Assembly: GCF_000173655.1 (NCBI RefSeq)
Contig: NZ_ABZU01000010.1
Location: 1 to 64,000 of the forward strand
DNA from: Corynebacterium amycolatum SK46
GTDB taxonomy: Bacteria; Actinomycetota; Actinomycetes; Mycobacteriales; Mycobacteriaceae
Length of the DNA: 64,000 nucleotides
Reading direction: 5' to 3'
In this document: positions 60,849 to 64,000 of the stretch, in pieces
Layout of the letters: each line of letters begins with the position of its first letter
Numbering within the stretch: the first letter of the stretch is position 1
Notes under the pieces: generated by a model
The model's input: the letters and a program-made list of their open reading frames with translations, nothing else
Databases searched by the model: none
Told to the model about the DNA's origin: nothing
Made by a program: the position numbers and the translations under genes

Positions 60849-61642
60849 GTTACTGCCCCAGGGGTCACAGCGACAGTCACTGAACCGGGAGCAATCTCGG
60901 TAAACCCGGCATCCTGAACCTCGACCGCGCGAAGCTCTGGCGCTGGCCACTGCTCCCGCGGTACTTCTTTCACATCCAGCGCGTAGCCACTTTGTGCCCA
61001 CGCCCAGGCATCCTCAACCGACAGGGTGGCCGCATAGAGCATCGACCCGTGTCCAACCTGCGCGGCCACCTTTCCTACGGACATATTCAGGTTTTTGTCC
61101 ACCCAAATCACTGGCGGAGCAAAGGTATCAGCGCTCCCATGGCCGCCCGAGTTGTCGGAAGATGCGTTCTCCGGGTCGTCGTAAGGCAAATCGGTGCCGG
61201 AAATTTGTAGTTTGGCAATCTCCGGATAGGTTTCGTCGACAGGAGTTGGCACTAGTGCGCGAGCTTGCGCGCCGTCGACCTCCATGGTGACGCCCGGTGC
61301 AAGCTGAGCGCGTTGCCAGCCGATATTGCGAGCGCGACGTGTGAGCTTGCGGATGCGCGCCCCATACCAAGACGCCAGACCTTGTTGATAGGCAGAAGTG
61401 TCATCGCCTGCGCGTTCGTCCAGGCAACAAGCAACCACAGCCATCGCGGTGGCGCGGAGCAGCGCAGTGCGCGAGGGGCGTTCCTTCTTCGGAACCTCAA
61501 GCACAATAGCCATTGCCCACGGCACATCCTCACCACGATCTTCCCTATCGGGTTGTGGCAGGAGATTATGGGCGATGCGGAACCACTCCGGTACCGATGA
61601 TGCGTCCGTGACAGCTGGATTCTTGTGATCCTCGCGTTGCAC
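60839..61642 (-). CDS. peptidyl-tRNA hydrolase PTH2 domain protein
   Basis: A 267-residue protein with GTG start sharing its G with the serB stop (TAGTG), indicating translational coupling. Residues ~35-150 are an actinobacterial N-terminal region (VPWAMAIVLEVPKKERPSRT and SWYGARIRKLTRRARNIGWQ). Residues ~180-265 are a PTH2-like domain: WVDKNLNMSVGKVAAQVGHGSM, here cited as NMSVGKVAAQVGHGSM, and VEVQDAGFTEIAPGSVTVA, the hallmark Lys/Gln/His and D-A-G-x-T-x-I-x-P-G patterns. PTH2 enzymes release peptides from stalled peptidyl-tRNA. Its last 10 bases overlap the end of the acyl-CoA ligase gene on the opposite strand. Confidence 0.82.
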   Translation of the reverse strand: MQREDHKNPAVTDASSVPEWFRIAHNLLPQPDREDRGEDVPWAMAIVLEVPKKERPSRTALLRATAMAVVACCLDERAGDDTSAYQQGLASWYGARIRKLTRRARNIGWQRAQLAPGVTMEVDGAQARALVPTPVDETYPEIAKLQISGTDLPYDDPENASSDNSGGHGSADTFAPPVIWVDKNLNMSVGKVAAQVGHGSMLYAATLSVEDAWAWAQSGYALDVKEVPREQWPAPELRAVEVQDAGFTEIAPGSVTVAVTPGAVTHD

Positions 61643-62934
61643 TACTGCTCCAACGGCACGCGGCGGAAGGTGCCATCTTCGCGGTCGGCATCGTCGATTT
61701 CATCGCGGGAAATGCCCAGCATGAACAGAATCGAGTCCATGAATGGAACGTTGACCGACGTGTCAGCGATTTCCTTCAGCGCTGGCTTGGCGTTGAAAGC
61801 AATACCAAGGCCTGCGACCGACAACATATCGATGTCATTGGCCCCATCGCCGACCGCGACGGTCTGATGCATCTGAAGCCCCGACTCTGCGGCGAACGCC
61901 TTGAGGCTGCGGGCCTTCTCCTGCCTATCGACGACATCGCCGACCACACCTCCAGTCAACTTTCCGTCCTCGACCTCAAGGGTATTGGCCTTGTAAAAGT
62001 CCAAACCGAGATCCTTTGCCAGCGGCTCCAAAATCTGGATAAAGCCACCGGAGACAGCACCACACTTGTAACCGAGGCGCTTCAGCGTGCGGATCGTGGT
62101 GCGGGCGCCTGGAGTCAGCTCGATGGAGTTAGTAACTTCCTCCAGGACGCTGACCGGCAGGCCAGCCAGAGCCTTAACTCGCTCGTGCAGTGACTCAGCG
62201 AAGTCCAGCTCACCGCGCATAGCGCGCTCTGTAACCGCTGCGACCTCCGCCTCGCGACCAGCGTGGGCGGCCAGCATCTCAATGACCTCACCGGTAATCA
62301 AGGTTGAGTCCACATCGAAGCAAATCAAGCGCTTGGAGCGGCGCTGCAAACCGGCGCGTTCAATTGCGATGTCGATGTCCTGGGCCTGTGCAAGCTCGGC
62401 CAGCGCCTTACGCAGCGGAATGCCCGCGCCCGGCTTCGGGTCCGGAATAGAGACCAGCAATTCCAGACCAGTAACTGGGTAGTCAGCAATACCGCGAATG
62501 GAATCGATGTTTGCACCGTAATCAGCAAGAGTGCGGCCGATACGGGAGATATCCTCAGCGTTGACCGGATTGCCCAACACGACAAGTGCGTGGGTAGATC
62601 CATCGCTGCGCTCAATCGGAGCATCCAGCTGGAAACTGACAGTCATGCCGTGAGGCTTCAGTGTTTCAATGAGCCCCTCACGGAGAACGCCTACCTTTTC
62701 TTCTGCGACACCAACAAGCGCACCGAGGCTCAGATTAGAGCGGAAAACCGACTGTTCCACATCCAGAATTTGAACTCCGTGGGCCGCGAGCACGCGAAAG
62801 AAAGCTGCGGAGACACCCGGGCGGTCTCGGCCAACAGCGGTAATAAGCACCGGAGCTAGTCCCGGTGCCAACGAAACCGACAGAGCATCGGTATCTACAG
62901 ACTGACTGGGAGAGGTAATTACCTGTTCATTCAC
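61642..62934 (-). CDS. serB: phosphoserine phosphatase
   Basis: A 430-residue two-part enzyme of serine synthesis. Residues ~25-185 contain two ACT-type regulatory modules (VLITAVGRDRPGVSAAFFRVL and HALVVLGNPVNAEDISRIG), the long-SerB form of actinobacteria. Residues ~205-420 are the HAD phosphatase: nucleophile RLICFDVDSTLITGEVIEML, FAESLHERVKALAGLP, the Ser/Thr motif AVSGGFIQIL, and the metal motif VAVGDGANDIDMLSVAGLG. It hydrolyses phosphoserine to serine, and serine feedback through the ACT domains is expected. A weak -10 (TACTGG) lies 8 bases before the ATG. serB downstream of ctaD is the standard corynebacterial order. Confidence 0.96.
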   Translation of the reverse strand: MNEQVITSPSQSVDTDALSVSLAPGLAPVLITAVGRDRPGVSAAFFRVLAAHGVQILDVEQSVFRSNLSLGALVGVAEEKVGVLREGLIETLKPHGMTVSFQLDAPIERSDGSTHALVVLGNPVNAEDISRIGRTLADYGANIDSIRGIADYPVTGLELLVSIPDPKPGAGIPLRKALAELAQAQDIDIAIERAGLQRRSKRLICFDVDSTLITGEVIEMLAAHAGREAEVAAVTERAMRGELDFAESLHERVKALAGLPVSVLEEVTNSIELTPGARTTIRTLKRLGYKCGAVSGGFIQILEPLAKDLGLDFYKANTLEVEDGKLTGGVVGDVVDRQEKARSLKAFAAESGLQMHQTVAVGDGANDIDMLSVAGLGIAFNAKPALKEIADTSVNVPFMDSILFMLGISRDEIDDADREDGTFRRVPLEQ

Positions 62935-63078
62935 TAATCCAGTATCGCATGAAGCCCCGGCGAAGTGCTCATCGCATAGCGAGATTCCGCACTTCAGTGG
63001 GTGGCCAGTGGAGCCGCTAGCTCGCCCCCCCCTGCCCTCCCGCTGCCCATCCCCCAGGAAAGACTCTCAAAGACAAGA

Positions 63079-63116
63079 CTACGGCCCCATCACGGGGAAC
63101 CGTGATGGGGCCGTAG
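63079..63116 (-). terminator. perfect 17-bp hairpin terminator between ctaD and serB
   Basis: CTACGGCCCCATCACGG (63079-63095) pairs perfectly with 63100-63116 around the loop GGAA. It is one of the strongest palindromes in the window and lies about 50 bases after the ctaD stop. TCTTGTCTTT follows on the minus strand, a broken T-tract. Confidence 0.85.
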
Positions 63117-63167
63117 CTTCGCGTAGTTATTAACTCAGAGTTGCATCAGCCATGTAGCCACTAGCTC

Positions 63168-64000
63168 TTAGAGCTGACGACCAACGTGGGCCTCTGCGCG
63201 CTGACGCTCAACCATGTGCGGGTAGTGCAGCTCGAACGCCGGACGCTCCGAGCGGATGCGCGGCATCGAGGTGAAGTTGTGGCGCGGCGGCGGGCAAGAA
63301 GTAGCCCACTCGAGAGAGTTACCGTAACCCCACGGGTCATCAACAGTGACGACCTCACCGTAGCGCCAGGACTTGAAGACGTTCCAGACAAACGGGATAA
63401 CGGACAGACCCAGGATGAACGCACCAACGGTGGAAATCATGTTCAGGGTAGTGAAACCGTCAGTCTCGAGGTAGTCGGCGTAACGACGTGGCATACCCTC
63501 GTTACCCAGCCAGTGCTGGACCAGGAAGGTCAGGTTGAAGCCGATGAAGGTCAGCCAGAAGTGAACCTTTGCCAGCTTCTCGTCGAGCATACGACCGGTC
63601 ATCTTCGGGAACCAGAAGTAGACGCCCGAGTAGGAAGCGAAGACCAGGGTACCGAACAGGGTGTAGTGGAAGTGTGCAACGACGAAGTAGGTGTCGGAGA
63701 CGTGGAAGTCCAGCGGCGGGGAAGCCAGCATAATACCGGTCAGACCACCGAACAGGAAGGTCACGATGAAGCCGAGAGCGAAGGTCATCGGAGCCTCGAA
63801 GGTCATGTGGCCACGCCACATGGTGCCCATCCAGTTGATGAACTTAACACCGGTCGGGACCGAAATCAGGAAGGTCATGAACGAGAAGAACGGAAGCAGA
63901 ACGCCACCGGTCACGAACATGTGGTGTGCCCACACAGCCATGGACAGACCTGCAATAGACAGGGTTGCAAAGACCATACCTGCGTAGCCGAACAGCGGCT
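63168..64000 (-). CDS. ctaD: cytochrome c oxidase subunit I (C-terminal part)
   Basis: The last ~277 residues of CtaD; the gene continues beyond the right edge, so the N-terminal half is not seen. Membrane helices of the oxidase core are clear ([40 protein letters not shown] in parts). [13 protein letters not shown] contains the two His that bind heme a3 and heme a. [16 protein letters not shown] is the last conserved helix. The C-terminal extension ([17 protein letters not shown] and [17 protein letters not shown]) is typical of actinobacterial aa3 oxidase of the bcc-aa3 supercomplex, which reduces O2 and pumps protons across the cytoplasmic membrane. It is followed by the long terminator and serB. 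Confidence 0.97.
   Translation of the reverse strand, partial: PLFGYAGMVFATLSIAGLSMAVWAHHMFVTGGVLLPFFSFMTFLISVPTGVKFINWMGTMWRGHMTFEAPMTFALGFIVTFLFGGLTGIMLASPPLDFHVSDTYFVVAHFHYTLFGTLVFASYSGVYFWFPKMTGRMLDEKLAKVHFWLTFIGFNLTFLVQHWLGNEGMPRRYADYLETDGFTTLNMISTVGAFILGLSVIPFVWNVFKSWRYGEVVTVDDPWGYGNSLEWATSCPPPRHNFTSMPRIRSERPAFELHYPHMVERQRAEAHVGRQL

Noticed and set aside
63025..63032. Eight-C tract upstream of serB as a second phase-variable site
   Set aside because: It is shorter, lies about 90 bases from the start codon in generally C-rich DNA, and serB is an essential-type housekeeping gene.

Overview
This window is chromosomal DNA from a Corynebacterium species. The support is gene content and order: a single 3051-residue type I fatty acid synthase with AcpS and a FasR-type regulator, a mycothiol-type DsbA-like reductase, a ChrSA/HrtBA heme-response locus, and two blocks that follow the mycobacterial/corynebacterial backbone (rpiB, Mrx2-like gene, pepN, glbO, thioesterase, ettA, ssb; and lprD-like gene, DUF3817, rdgB, rph, MBL hydrolase, murI, rhomboid, P1 peptidase, DUF2017, clpS, pncB, dinG). 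The species cannot be named from sequence alone.

Layout. 1-4.7 kb: a small HTH protein, a DUF1542 membrane protein, a PfpI-family protein, rpiB, a radical SAM/SPASM enzyme and a mycothiol-type reductase. 4.75-12.2 kb: an accessory insertion between the reductase gene and pepN. It holds a PLD-SNF2 helicase translationally coupled to an MmeI/Eco57I-type DNA methyltransferase, then a convergent PD-(D/E)XK-like ORF, a strongly folded intergenic element and a SMI1/KNR4 gene. It looks like a compact restriction-type defence cassette. 12.4-21.9 kb: backbone genes from pepN to the copper/cytochrome oxidase assembly gene. 22.0-26.25 kb: a decayed integrative element in tRNA-Arg(UCU). It is bounded by exact 24-bp copies of the tRNA 3' end, carries a broken tyrosine recombinase beside the right end, and has two lipoprotein genes, a membrane protein, an 11-C tract and a DUF3800 gene followed by a three-way-junction RNA candidate.

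26.3-33.5 kb: TetR regulator, orn, tRNA-His, hrtA/hrtB divergent from chrS/chrA, and an L,D-transpeptidase. 34.1-47.5 kb: tRNA-Lys, DUF3618, bcp, fasR, a repeat-bearing surface protein behind a DtxR-box-like site, then acpS overlapping the giant fas gene. 47.9-64 kb: small ORF, tRNA-Leu, the rdgB-to-clpS block read leftwards, pncB, dinG and an acyl-CoA ligase read rightwards, then PTH2, serB and the 3' part of ctaD.

Several genes have a TANACT-like -10 element only 6-7 nt before the start codon, suggesting leaderless transcripts (rpiB, helicase, pepN, glbO, thioesterase, rph, pncB). All functional statements rest on motifs read by eye and on remembered family knowledge; no database search was run.
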